From: an uncultured Candidatus Saccharibacteria bacterium
GTDB lineage: Bacteria; Patescibacteria; Saccharimonadia; Saccharimonadales; Nanosynbacteraceae
DNA: 34,345 nt
Assembly: GCA_947097375.1 (NCBI GenBank)
Contig: CAMURE010000001.1
Location: 1-34,345, forward strand
Direction of reading: 5' to 3'
The notes below the pieces were generated by a model. It searched no databases, had not been told where the DNA came from, and saw only the letters and a list, made by a program, of their open reading frames with translations. Both the position numbers and the translations under genes were made by a program. Below, in pieces: positions 1 to 6,644 of this stretch (its first letter is position 1; each line of letters begins with the position of its first letter).

Positions 1-2
1 AC

Positions 3-641
3 CTAGCCGATTGGTATATCGAATCGTCAAAAACCGCTATCAACCGCCCATTGCTGTCATGGGTGCTAGCAACCAGTCTGAGAATCACCCATCCGTTTGC
101 ACCATTCGTCACAGAGACAATTTGGCAGACGCTCAATTACACCGACGGTATTCTGATGCGCGACAGCTGGCCAACACCAGAACAATACGACGAGATTGAG
201 GCTGAACAATTTGAACGAATCAAAGAATTAGTCTCCGAAGGCCGCTGGGTGATCACGGAGCTACCGGGTAATAAAAAATATCGCTTACTGTATGGCAATG
301 ACAGCTTGGTCAAAGAAAACGCTGACACCATCAAACACCTCATGCGCCTTGCCTCAATTGAGCACACCGATCAACCACGTGGCCTCAGGTTGGCTGCAGC
401 GAACAGGGAGGTGTGGCTGGACATCGATGACGAGACGCTCTACCAGCACCAGACTGAGCTGGAAATGCGCCTCAACAAAGCCCGACAAACCTTATCGGGT
501 CTCCAGGCACGACTAGATAATTCAACCTATGTCGAAAAAGCACCAGCCTATCTCGTCGAGGAAACCCGTCAGCAACTGGCTGAGCAGGAAAAACTCATCC
601 AGCGCCTTATCAGTGAGCTTGAGGTTATTAGCTTGCACTAA
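3..641 (+). CDS. valS: Valyl-tRNA synthetase, C-terminal part (truncated by window edge)
   Basis: The reading frame is already open at the left edge, so only the last ~212 residues are present. It charges tRNA-Val with valine in the cytoplasm. The visible part opens with the class I anticodon-binding helical domain (LADWYIESSK, then HPFAPFVTETIWQ, typical of ValRS). It ends in a Lys/Glu/Gln-rich helical stretch (about the last 70 residues: ETLYQHQTELEMRL through AEQEKLIQRL), which matches the ValRS C-terminal coiled-coil arm. The HIGH and KMSKS motifs lie outside the window. The stop overlaps by 14 bp the convergent small ORF on the minus strand. The identity is firm; IleRS or LeuRS are less likely because they lack this C-terminal coiled coil. 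Confidence 0.9.
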   Translation, partial: LADWYIESSKTAINRPLLSWVLATSLRITHPFAPFVTETIWQTLNYTDGILMRDSWPTPEQYDEIEAEQFERIKELVSEGRWVITELPGNKKYRLLYGNDSLVKENADTIKHLMRLASIEHTDQPRGLRLAAANREVWLDIDDETLYQHQTELEMRLNKARQTLSGLQARLDNSTYVEKAPAYLVEETRQQLAEQEKLIQRLISELEVISLH

Positions 642-981
642 TTGGATCAACCATTAATCGATGTCCGTCAATGTCGCCGTCACCACCACGACTGGAGAGT
701 TTGATGTGTAAGTGCTTACGATCAGTACTGCGAGGCGTCGTTCGCGGATGAGCTCGACCGTCTTTTAGCACTCCCGAAAAATCATGGTGATCAGAGTGAG
801 TATGCGGCGAGGAATGAGGCTTGCTGTGATGGTCATCATCGACCTGATACGTGTCATTCATACTCTGCCAAGCAGAGATGACTGCCTTATCAACATTCGT
901 ATCGTGTAAAAATACCCCGAGGCTGGTTGATAAGCCAAACGCCATGGTGGCAGTGGTGATAATTTGTGGTAAATACTTCAT
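628..981 (-). CDS. Small histidine-rich secreted or membrane-anchored hypothetical protein
   Basis: This is a 117-residue ORF with no family I recognise. The N-terminus (MKYLPQIITTATMAFGLSTSLGVFL) resembles a signal peptide or single membrane anchor. It is followed by a hydrophilic region with a dense histidine cluster at about residues 51-67 (DDDHHSKPHSSPHTHSDHHD), which could bind divalent metal. The C-terminus is basic and polar. It is convergent with valS and overlaps its last 14 bases. No strong SD sequence is visible; a weak -10-like TACAAA lies 7 nt before the ATG. It could be a spurious ORF, but the signal-peptide-like start and the absence of another gene between valS and the tRNA favour a real one. 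Confidence 0.5.
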   Translation of the reverse strand: MKYLPQIITTATMAFGLSTSLGVFLHDTNVDKAVISAWQSMNDTYQVDDDHHSKPHSSPHTHSDHHDFSGVLKDGRAHPRTTPRSTDRKHLHIKLSSRGGDGDIDGHRLMVDPISAS

Positions 982-1135
982 ATTCTATTTGTATTTATTT
1001 CTATGGAATTTAGCCATAGCAATATTAGGATAATAGCATAAGATTTTTATTTTGTCAATAATATTTTCTTATTTATTATCGTAATTCTCACCGGGGCATC
1101 TCGTCGCTACCCATTCTACCCATCCAATAAATCAA

Positions 1136-1160
1136 TAAAAAGCCCCGGATACACCGAGAC
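1136..1160 (-). terminator. Rho-independent terminator after tRNA-Ser(GCT)
   Basis: On the minus strand GTCTCGG and CCGGGGC form a 7-bp stem (two G-U pairs) around a 5-nt loop, followed directly by TTTTT. It lies about 17 bases beyond the CCA end of tRNA-Ser. Confidence 0.65.
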
Positions 1161-1176
1161 CTCGACAACATAACTC

Positions 1177-1269
1177 TGGCGGAGGAGGGGAGATTCGAAC
1201 TCCCGCTACAGATCTCTCCGTACTAACGATTTAGCAAACCGTCCCCTTCAGCCACTTGGGTACTCCTCC
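1177..1269 (-). tRNA. tRNA-Ser(GCT)
   Basis: The minus strand folds as a class II tRNA. The acceptor GGAGGAG pairs with CTCCTCC, with discriminator G and an encoded CCA. The anticodon stem ACGGT/ATCGT encloses loop TTGCTAA, giving anticodon GCT at 1233-1235, which reads AGC/AGU serine codons. The long variable arm and T-arm GGGAG-TTCGAAT-CTCCC are intact. Upstream, a TACACT -10 with a TG extension lies at 1283-1288. Confidence 0.95.
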
Positions 1270-1341
1270 ACGAGCTAAAAATAGTGTATCATAGAAGCAG
1301 CGGTCTGGCTAGCCCTACGGTCAGCAGACTAACGACAAAAC

Positions 1342-1370
1342 TTGACAACAAATGTAAGAAAGAGGATAAT
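1342..1370 (+). promoter_or_regulatory. Promoter of the 1378 pilin gene (leaderless type)
   Basis: A consensus -35 TTGACA (1342-1347), a 17-nt spacer and -10 GATAAT (1365-1370) end 7 nt before the ATG at 1378. The predicted transcription start falls at or next to the start codon. This places the start at 1378 and not at the in-frame TTG at 1342, which is the -35 itself. Confidence 0.75.
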
Positions 1371-1377
1371 AACGCGC

Positions 1378-1785
1378 ATGAAGAGGTTTTTCGCAGGTAT
1401 CGCTAGTATCATGTTAACCATCGGTGTCGGCACAGCAGTTTTGAGCACTCCAGTGTTCGCACTCGGCGAAGGTGGCGTCACTCGCGGCATCAATGATGCG
1501 CGTGGTGATGGTGTACCAACCAACCTAACCAATGGCGACAGCTCACTGGTGAAAAAAATTATCAACATCATGCTGTATTTCATTGGTATTCTCGCCGTAG
1601 TAATGTTAATCTTTGGTGGTTTTCGCTACGTTGTTTCTAGTGGTAATAAGGACGCTGTCACCTCGGCAAAGAATACAATCCTCTATGCTATCATTGGTCT
1701 ACTTGTCGCCCTGTTCGCTTACGCCATCATTCAGTTTGTCCTCAATACAGTAGTTGGTCTCAGCGGCAACTCCACCAACGTATAG
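1378..1785 (+). CDS. T4SS pilin (VirB2/TrbC-like), stand-alone copy
   Basis: A 135-residue small membrane protein. Residues 1-29 (MKRFFAGIAS through VFALGEG) form a cleavable signal peptide. Two hydrophobic helices follow (IINIMLYFIGILAVVMLIFGG and ILYAIIGLLVALFAYAIIQFV), separated by a short loop with NKDAVTSAKNT. This is the arrangement of VirB2/TrbC-type pilins and of the T4SS pilin family common in CPR bacteria. Such pilins assemble into the T4SS pilus or sit in the membrane. It closely resembles the six pilin genes at 5450-7778 but has its own promoter, about 3.7 kb away and on the other strand. The start is chosen from promoter spacing and signal-peptide shape. Confidence 0.85.
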   Translation: MKRFFAGIASIMLTIGVGTAVLSTPVFALGEGGVTRGINDARGDGVPTNLTNGDSSLVKKIINIMLYFIGILAVVMLIFGGFRYVVSSGNKDAVTSAKNTILYAIIGLLVALFAYAIIQFVLNTVVGLSGNSTNV

Positions 1786-1804
1786 TAGATCATGCCGCTC
1801 ATGG

Positions 1805-1810
1805 TATACT
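1805..1810 (+). promoter_or_regulatory. Extended -10 of the 1817 gene
   Basis: TATACT preceded by TGG (an extended -10 TGN) ends 6 nt before the ATG at 1817. No good -35 is seen. It predicts a leaderless transcript. Confidence 0.55.
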
Positions 1811-1816
1811 AGACAT

Positions 1817-2347
1817 ATGGAAGAGCAGCCACACACAACCGACACTGAGAACACCCGTCAAGACACGGCCCAACCGATAACTGATTTATCACAGCCCATC
1901 GCCTGGCAAGCTCCCGAGGGTGTGCAAATCCACCGCACGACAGGCTGGTATGTCGCTGTTGGTTTCGTCGTGCTTGCTTTGATGGCGCTGGCAATCTTTG
2001 TTTTTACTAGCTGGACATTCGCAATTTTGCTACCGATTATGGCAGCGGCACTTATATTACTTCGGTCACGACCGTCAGTGATGATTAATTACGCCATCAG
2101 CCCCAAGGGGGTTTACGTCGCCGACCGTTTGTATGATTTTAGTGAGTTTCGGGCCTTTGGGCTGGGTCAAGACGGCGATCAACACTCGGCAACCTTACTG
2201 CCCGTCAAGCGATTCTCACCAGCACTGACCATCTATTTTTCTGAAGCCGAGGGTGAAGCAATCGTTGATATGCTGGGGGCGCGGCTGCCAATGCAGGAAA
2301 TCGCACCAGATGCGCTCGAGAAGCTCATTCGGATCATCAGGCTATAG
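1817..2347 (+). CDS. Conserved-type small membrane protein, two helices, unknown function
   Basis: A 176-residue protein. Residues 1-42 are polar and acidic. Two adjacent hydrophobic segments follow at about 43-82 (GWYVAVGFVVLALMALAIFV and WTFAILLPIMAAALILL). A cytoplasmic C-terminal domain of about 90 residues contains YAISPKGVYVADRLYDFSEF, which resembles the membrane-associated PH-like (YcxB-type) domains in which a helical hairpin precedes a small beta-rich domain. That comparison is inference from layout only. The ATG at 1817 is chosen over an upstream in-frame GTG at 1754 because the latter overlaps the pilin gene and a -10 element ends 6 nt before 1817. It lies 31 bases after the pilin stop. 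Confidence 0.7.
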   Translation: MEEQPHTTDTENTRQDTAQPITDLSQPIAWQAPEGVQIHRTTGWYVAVGFVVLALMALAIFVFTSWTFAILLPIMAAALILLRSRPSVMINYAISPKGVYVADRLYDFSEFRAFGLGQDGDQHSATLLPVKRFSPALTIYFSEAEGEAIVDMLGARLPMQEIAPDALEKLIRIIRL

Positions 2348-2400
2348 CTTGCCCCGAGCTAACAGGTGTGCTAGAATACAAAAGTTCATTGCCGCTGGCA

Positions 2401-2429
2401 TTGAAAGCACTTTATATTTTTGTTATAGC
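2401..2429 (+). promoter_or_regulatory. Candidate promoter for the tRNA-Arg/Ser/Ser cluster
   Basis: -35-like TTGAAA (2401-2406), a 17-nt spacer and -10-like TATAGC (2424-2429) lie 26 nt upstream of the first tRNA base. The -10 is imperfect. A second candidate is the extended -10 TGC-TAGAAT near 2371. Confidence 0.45.
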
Positions 2430-2455
2430 CAATCGGTTTTACCGAAAGGCTGTAT

Positions 2456-2532
2456 GCACCCGTAGCTCAGCTGGATAGAGCGTTGGCTTGCGGAGCCAAA
2501 GGTCGTACGTTCGAATCGTGCCGGGTGTACCA
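2456..2532 (+). tRNA. tRNA-Arg(GCG)
   Basis: A complete cloverleaf of 77 nt: acceptor GCACCCG/CGGGTGT (G-U first pair), D-arm GCTC/GAGC, anticodon stem TTGGC/GCCAA, T-arm GTACG-TTCGAAT-CGTGC, discriminator A and encoded CCA. The 7-nt anticodon loop TTGCGGA puts GCG at 34-36, an arginine anticodon for CGC (and CGU by wobble). Most bacteria use ACG here. Confidence 0.93.
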
Positions 2533-2541
2533 TTTTAATTT

Positions 2542-2629
2542 GGAGAGGTGCAGGAGTGGTTGAACTGGCCGCTCTCGAAAAGCGGTATGGGGCAACCCAT
2601 CGAGGGTTCGAATCCCTCTCTCTCCGCCA
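2542..2629 (+). tRNA. tRNA-Ser(CGA)
   Basis: A class II tRNA of 88 nt with acceptor GGAGAGG and a complementary 3' end, discriminator G and encoded CCA. Anticodon stem CCGCT/AGCGG carries loop CTCGAAA, giving anticodon CGA, which reads UCG. A long variable arm is present. It starts 9 nt after tRNA-Arg, so both are probably one transcript. Confidence 0.95.
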
Positions 2630-2652
2630 GAATCCAGTCGCTACGATTAATT

Positions 2653-2742
2653 GGAAGGGTGACCGAGTGGTTGAAGGTACCGGTCTTGAAAACCGGCGTA
2701 CGCTAACACGTACCGAGGGTTCGAATCCCTCCCCTTCCGCCA
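2653..2742 (+). tRNA. tRNA-Ser(TGA)
   Basis: A class II tRNA of 90 nt with acceptor GGAAGGG/CCCTTCC, discriminator G and encoded CCA. Anticodon stem CCGGT/ACCGG carries loop CTTGAAA, giving anticodon TGA, which reads UCA and other UCN codons. It ends 11 nt before the ATG of the following hydrolase gene. Confidence 0.95.
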
Positions 2743-2753
2743 GACACGATATC

Positions 2754-3626
2754 ATGAGAGAAAGACTAGAAACATTAGCCAAGCAGGGGGTCGCTACGAT
2801 AGCGGCCCTCGCTTCATTAGCGCTATCAGCGTCCAGCCGCCCGAGCATTTCGCCCGAACAAGCCGAGCACACCTACGTCGTTGGCATGGGCGATTCAGTC
2901 GCCAGCGGGGCAGGGCTAGGAAATTACGACGACACAACAACAGAGTGCCGGCGCTCACCAGAAGCGTACGCGCGGCAACTCGAAGCGTCTGGCATTCCCC
3001 CGGGTAACATTACCCTCGTGGCCTGCCGTGGCGCCGGGCCAGAGCATATCTCTGGCCAGCAGTTTGACGACCAGCCGCCGCAACTTAACGCCCTTGGCCC
3101 CGAAACCGATATCGTCACCCTGACACTTGGCGCCAATATGGTTGACCTCAACGTAGTGTTCGATGCCTGTTTGCACGAACGGTGTGGTACACACAGCGAG
3201 ATGTATATCGATGTCTTTCGCCGACTGTACTCAGACGAATATCGTCAGTCGCTCGAGCAAGCCTACCGCGCCATCCTTGAACATGCCCCCAACGCCCAAC
3301 TATACATCAACCTCTATACCACGCCCATCCAGCCACGCAACATCTGTCCAACGATTATCAACAACGACACCGATCATTTCGTCTCTAGTTTTATTGAGAC
3401 AGTTAATCAAGCCATCCGCGACGTCGTAGCCAACATGCACGAGCCGCGCATCACTCTGGTCGAGCCGCCAGGAGATGTCGATGCTTGCGCCACATTCGGC
3501 CTTGGTGTGGTAGCCGAGGGTGACGATGTAGGTCATCCGACCGCTTATATTCACCACCAAATCGCCAAAGCGACTGCCGAAGCTATCCTGCACAATAATA
3601 ACGCTCCGCCGAAGGCCCACACGTGA
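2754..3626 (+). CDS. Secreted SGNH/GDSL-type hydrolase
   Basis: A 290-residue protein with an N-terminal signal peptide (hydrophobic stretch VATIAALASLALSA, about residues 13-26). The mature part starts with YVVGMGDSVASGAG, the GDS block holding the nucleophile Ser (about residue 48). Next come a Cys/Arg-rich segment (ECRRSPEAYARQL ... ACRGAGPEHIS), the third block LTLGANMVDL (GAN where GGND is usual), and a C-terminal Asp-x-x-His dyad in DDVGHPT. The pattern of paired cysteines and RSPEAYA matches secreted SGNH esterases/lipases. The substrate cannot be read from sequence; an envelope or host-derived ester is plausible. It starts 11 nt after tRNA-Ser(TGA) with no separate promoter visible, so it may be read from the tRNA transcript. 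Its stop overlaps the rlmH start. Confidence 0.82.
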   Translation: MRERLETLAKQGVATIAALASLALSASSRPSISPEQAEHTYVVGMGDSVASGAGLGNYDDTTTECRRSPEAYARQLEASGIPPGNITLVACRGAGPEHISGQQFDDQPPQLNALGPETDIVTLTLGANMVDLNVVFDACLHERCGTHSEMYIDVFRRLYSDEYRQSLEQAYRAILEHAPNAQLYINLYTTPIQPRNICPTIINNDTDHFVSSFIETVNQAIRDVVANMHEPRITLVEPPGDVDACATFGLGVVAEGDDVGHPTAYIHHQIAKATAEAILHNNNAPPKAHT

Positions 3627-4075
3627 AAATTACTATTCTCACCATTGGCAAGCGGCACGAGCCCTGGGTAGAGCCGGGCATTAGGCGCTTCTTAGAGCGC
3701 CTCAGAGCGCCATTCGCCGCAGAAATGATCATCATCCCGCATTCCGGCCAAATTGGTGACAGAGCGCGCCAGGACGAGTCAGGGCGCCTAATGTCTCGCC
3801 TCAAACCACACGACTTTGTCATCCTGCTCGACGAGCGCGGTCGCAACCTGAGCTCGCCAGAACTATCGCGGCTCATCCTCGATCATACCGATCAGCACAT
3901 CGTTATCATCATTGGCGGGGCCTATGGCGTCACCGAGACGCTTCACCGGCGAGCCGACATCATTTGGTCGCTATCGCGCCTGGTGTTTCCGCATCAGTTG
4001 GTGCGACTCATCCTCGCCGAGCAGCTGTACCGCGCCCAAGAGATTGCTCGGGGGAGTTCGTACCATCACGACTAG
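3623..4075 (+). CDS. rlmH: Ribosomal RNA large subunit methyltransferase H (SPOUT family)
   Basis: 150 residues, the usual length for RlmH, which methylates pseudouridine 1915 in helix 69 of 23S rRNA using S-adenosylmethionine. Diagnostic segments are the N-terminal MKITILTIGK, FVILLDERGRNLSSPE, the cofactor-binding glycine loop IIIGGAYGV, and the C-terminal LSRLVFPHQLVRLILAEQLYRA and YHH that close the SPOUT knot. The start is GTG at 3623 and overlaps the hydrolase stop by 4 bases, implying coupled translation. The 3' end overlaps the convergent comF-like gene by 68 bp. Confidence 0.93.
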   Translation: MKITILTIGKRHEPWVEPGIRRFLERLRAPFAAEMIIIPHSGQIGDRARQDESGRLMSRLKPHDFVILLDERGRNLSSPELSRLILDHTDQHIVIIIGGAYGVTETLHRRADIIWSLSRLVFPHQLVRLILAEQLYRAQEIARGSSYHHD

Positions 4076-4772
4076 GGTTTACCTCATCGTTTATAGCAGC
4101 CTTTTTATCGTTCCCCTGACGAGCGATAATCCCCACACGAATATCCCGCACACCAGCCGCTCGTAGCATTTGGGCTGCCGCCTTGATTGTTGAGCCAGTA
4201 GTGAAAATATCATCCAAAATCAGATAGGGAGCATCAGCCCGAACGCCACGTGCGCGGAAAAACTGCTGCGCCTGCTTTCGACGCTCAGCCGCCGAGTGAG
4301 CATAATGCTGCGTGACATTCGTCTGTCTGACTAGTGGCCGTTCGACCCTCAGGCCTCGCCGCCGAGCAAACTGCCGGGCGACCAGCAACATATGATCATA
4401 GCCACGCTTACGAATGTTGGTAGGAGCTGTCGGCACCGGCACAACCACCGTTGATGCATCGTATTCTGGGAGCAATTCGTCTAGAAGCCTAGCCAATACA
4501 CTACTAATAGCACGCACGCGATGAAACTTATAATCATCAATCAGCCGCGCCACCACGCCTCGTCGCCACAACACACAGTCTAGCGCCTTATAGGGCAGGG
4601 CGTATCGCCGACACATATTGCCACTAGCGCACGGCTGCCCACAAATCACACAGACCTGGCAGCGACTCCGCTTCACCGACCCAAGACACAACTGACATAA
4701 AAGTGAGCCAGTCACACCACAACCATAGCAGTGATGTGGTGCAATGCATGATAATAGCATATCAAGAGGCAT
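4008..4772 (-). CDS. comF: ComF-like phosphoribosyltransferase-domain protein
   Basis: 254 residues. The N-terminus carries zinc-finger-like cysteines (CYGCG, LCQLCLG, CQVCVICGQPC). A type I phosphoribosyltransferase domain follows, with VVPVPTAPTNIRKRGYDH and the PRPP loop YLILDDIFTTGST (about residues 182-194). ComF/GntX family members are required for, or associated with, uptake of transforming DNA, acting in the cytoplasm with the helicase ComFA. No ComFA is in the window. After the usual end of the domain there is a polar tail of ~35 residues, of which the last ~23 codons lie antisense to rlmH. A TATAAT at 4800-4805 (minus) gives a short leader containing GAAAGG before the ATG. It is divergent from the small heat-shock gene, and their promoters overlap. 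Confidence 0.88.
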   Translation of the reverse strand: MPLDMLLSCIAPHHCYGCGVTGSLLCQLCLGSVKRSRCQVCVICGQPCASGNMCRRYALPYKALDCVLWRRGVVARLIDDYKFHRVRAISSVLARLLDELLPEYDASTVVVPVPTAPTNIRKRGYDHMLLVARQFARRRGLRVERPLVRQTNVTQHYAHSAAERRKQAQQFFRARGVRADAPYLILDDIFTTGSTIKAAAQMLRAAGVRDIRVGIIARQGNDKKAAINDEVNPSRDGTNSPEQSLGRGTAARRG

Positions 4773-4796
4773 TTTTCGCTTTTTCGCCTTTCACTA

Positions 4797-4825
4797 TTGA
4801 TTATAACGCACATAACCGTTATACT
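4797..4825 (+). promoter_or_regulatory. Promoter of the small heat-shock gene, overlapping the divergent comF -10
   Basis: -35 TTGATT (4797-4802), a 17-nt spacer and -10 TATACT (4820-4825) would give a leader of about 36 nt with an SD sequence. On the other strand TATAAT (4800-4805) fits a -10 for comF. The two cores interpenetrate. No CIRCE element is seen here. Confidence 0.6.
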
Positions 4826-4867
4826 AATAGGTGATATTGTCAATCAGCCCATAAAGGCGGAGGAAAC

Positions 4868-5359
4868 ATGGCACGCAAAAACGACGATTTGTTAATTGAA
4901 GATGAGCTAACCGCAGCCTTCTTAAATGATGATCTGGCTAACGACGCGCCGCAACCAGCCACACCTGCTGCTGCAGCACCGGCTAGCGCGACGCCCGCTC
5001 CCGACGATGACTGGGAAGATGAAGCCGATGATTTCATGGGGCAGCTAGCAGTTGATGTATTTGAGTCAGAAACCGAACTCATCATTAAGGCACGAACTGC
5101 TGGTGTCGATCGCAATGATTTGGACGTCAGCATCTCAGATGGTATTCTAACAATTAGTGGCACATTATCAAGTGGCGACGAGACCGATGTCAGCAACTGG
5201 CACATCCAAGAATGTTACTGGGGTGAGTTCAGCCGTACCCTGGCACTGCCAGTCGCAGTGAACGAAGAGGGCGTCAAGGCCGAGCTCAAGGACGGTGTAC
5301 TTACCATCACTTTCGAGAAAATTAAACAAGAACGTGCCAAGAAAATCCAAGTTCTCTAG
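4868..5359 (+). CDS. Small heat-shock protein, Hsp20/alpha-crystallin family
   Basis: A 163-residue cytoplasmic ATP-independent chaperone. Residues 1-55 form a variable N-terminal arm with an Ala/Pro-rich stretch. From about residue 57 the alpha-crystallin domain runs through LAVDVFESETELIIKA, the beta strands around LDVSISDGILTISG, and the signature AELKDGVLTITF near the C-terminus. It ends in KKIQVL, a likely I-x-V anchoring motif. The SD GGAGG (4859-4863) lies 4 nt before the ATG and a promoter lies at 4797-4825, so unlike many genes here it has a true leader. Confidence 0.92.
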   Translation: MARKNDDLLIEDELTAAFLNDDLANDAPQPATPAAAAPASATPAPDDDWEDEADDFMGQLAVDVFESETELIIKARTAGVDRNDLDVSISDGILTISGTLSSGDETDVSNWHIQECYWGEFSRTLALPVAVNEEGVKAELKDGVLTITFEKIKQERAKKIQVL

Positions 5360-5400
5360 TTTATAAAAATTAAAAAAGTATTTATAGACTTTAAAACCAC

Positions 5401-5431
5401 AAAAACCAACCCCCGGACAATACCGGGGGTT
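5401..5431 (-). terminator. Rho-independent terminator of the pilin operon
   Basis: A perfect 9-bp stem AACCCCCGG / CCGGGGGTT around a 6-nt loop (5408-5431). On the minus strand it is followed by GG and TTTTT, so it ends transcription of the minus-strand pilin genes. The plus strand has no T-run after the stem, so it would work poorly for the heat-shock gene. Confidence 0.85.
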
Positions 5432-5449
5432 AACTGTTTGGTCTAATCC

Positions 5450-5830
5450 CTATGAGCCAACACCACTGGATGTGATGAGGACGAAGTTAACGATGGCGTA
5501 AGCAAAGATTGCTACCACCAGACCGATCACTGCATACATGATGGTGTTTTTGGCAGTGGTCACCTTGTTGGAGTCGCCAGCCGACGTAGTGTAGAGGATA
5601 CCACCCCAGATTAGCATCACTACTGACAGAATACCAACAAAGTAGAGGATGCCATTGACAACGTTCTTGACAAGATCATTCGGCCTATCAACGCCAGAAG
5701 CTGCACCTTCACCCTTAGCAGCCTCTGCACCCTCCCTGAGGGTATATTGTGCATTCGCTACCGGCACCGTTGCAAACGCCAGCACGGTCATAGTGAGTAC
5801 ACCGGCGATCATAATTTTGAGTTTATTCAT
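5450..5830 (-). CDS. T4SS pilin, operon gene 6 (last)
   Basis: 126 residues with a signal peptide (MNKLKIMIAG through VANAQ, cleavage after ANA about residue 27), a polar linker and two hydrophobic helices (GILYFVGILSVVMLIWGG and MYAVIGLVVAIFAYAIVNFV). The conserved loop NKVTTAKNTIMYA lies between them. This is the VirB2/TrbC-like T4SS pilin fold. An AAGGA SD lies 8 nt before the ATG and a 58-nt gap separates it from the previous pilin. The operon terminator follows the stop. It is most like the 1378 and 5889 pilins, suggesting recent duplication. Confidence 0.85.
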   Translation of the reverse strand: MNKLKIMIAGVLTMTVLAFATVPVANAQYTLREGAEAAKGEGAASGVDRPNDLVKNVVNGILYFVGILSVVMLIWGGILYTTSAGDSNKVTTAKNTIMYAVIGLVVAIFAYAIVNFVLITSSGVGS

Positions 5831-5888
5831 TTATTGATTCCTTGTTTACCGTTAATGTCACTTCAGCTGTTATTTTATCATTATTTGG

Positions 5889-6263
5889 CTACTTAAACAA
5901 GCCAAAGACCCAGTTAACAATAGCATACGACATGACCACCACGACGATACCAATTACCGCGTACATGATGGTGTTTTTAGCAGTGGTCGCTTTCTGGCTA
6001 TCGCCTGACGAGGTAATGTACTGAAAACCGCCCCAGATCACAACGATAACCGCCACCGCACCGACAAAGTAGAGGAAAATATTAACCACCTCAGTGATGG
6101 TCGTACCGATGGGTTTTGTGCTCATCTCTGGTGTTCGAGCTGCCTCAATGCCTTTGCTAAACTGAGCCGATGCGGACGGCACGGCAATTGGCGCTACGAC
6201 AGCCATAACAGCAACTACCAGCGACAAAGTGGCGGCTATGAGGGGCTTTCTATATCGTTTCAT
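5889..6263 (-). CDS. T4SS pilin, operon gene 5
   Basis: 124 residues. It has a signal peptide (MKRYRKPLIA through PSASAQ), then helices NIFLYFVGAVAVIVVIWGG and IMYAVIGIVVVVMSYAIVNWV, with the loop SQKATTAKNT between them. A strong SD AAAGGAG lies 6 nt before the ATG. It is 15 nt downstream of the gene 4 stop, so it is internal to the operon. It has the same family and role as its neighbours; the mature N-terminal segment (FSKGIEAARTPEM) is the part that varies most. Confidence 0.85.
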   Translation of the reverse strand: MKRYRKPLIAATLSLVVAVMAVVAPIAVPSASAQFSKGIEAARTPEMSTKPIGTTITEVVNIFLYFVGAVAVIVVIWGGFQYITSSGDSQKATTAKNTIMYAVIGIVVVVMSYAIVNWVFGLFK

Positions 6264-6278
6264 ACGTATCTCCTTTTC

Positions 6279-6644
6279 TTATATTTTGCCAAACACAAAA
6301 TCAACGATAGTGTAGGATAGGAGTGCCACTGCAACACCGATCACTGCATACATGATAGTTGATTTAGCCGTTTTAACCTTATTAGAGTCGCCAGCCGAAG
6401 TTACATACTGAAAACCGCCGACGATTATCATAATGACCGAAATGGCCCCAAGAATTAACAAAATCGCATCGATAAGATTCTTGAATAGCGGCTGCACTGT
6501 TGCGCCACGGTTCTTACAAACCTCACCACTAGAGCCAGAGCAGGCACCATAAATATCCACATTTTGAGCGGATACATTTGACACCACCGCAAGTGGAGTG
6601 ATGAGCGCTGCTATCATACCGATAACTACTACGAGTTTTTTCAT
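6279..6644 (-). CDS. T4SS pilin, operon gene 4
   Basis: 121 residues. Signal peptide MKKLVVVIGM through VSAQ; mature N-terminus with two cysteines (ACSGSSGEVCKNRG), which may form a disulfide outside the cell; then helices NLIDAILLILGAISVIMIIVGG and MYAVIGVAVALLSYTIVDFV with the loop NKVKTAKST. The ATG overlaps the upstream gene's TGA (ATGA), and an AAAGGAT SD-like sequence lies upstream. Confidence 0.83.
   Translation of the reverse strand: MKKLVVVIGMIAALITPLAVVSNVSAQNVDIYGACSGSSGEVCKNRGATVQPLFKNLIDAILLILGAISVIMIIVGGFQYVTSAGDSNKVKTAKSTIMYAVIGVAVALLSYTIVDFVFGKI

Noticed and set aside
762..800. TTAGCACTC followed by GAGTG, resembling a CIRCE heat-shock operator
   Set aside because: The second half-site is incomplete and wrongly spaced (CIRCE needs GAGTGCTAA after 9 nt), it lies inside a coding frame, and no heat-shock gene is adjacent.
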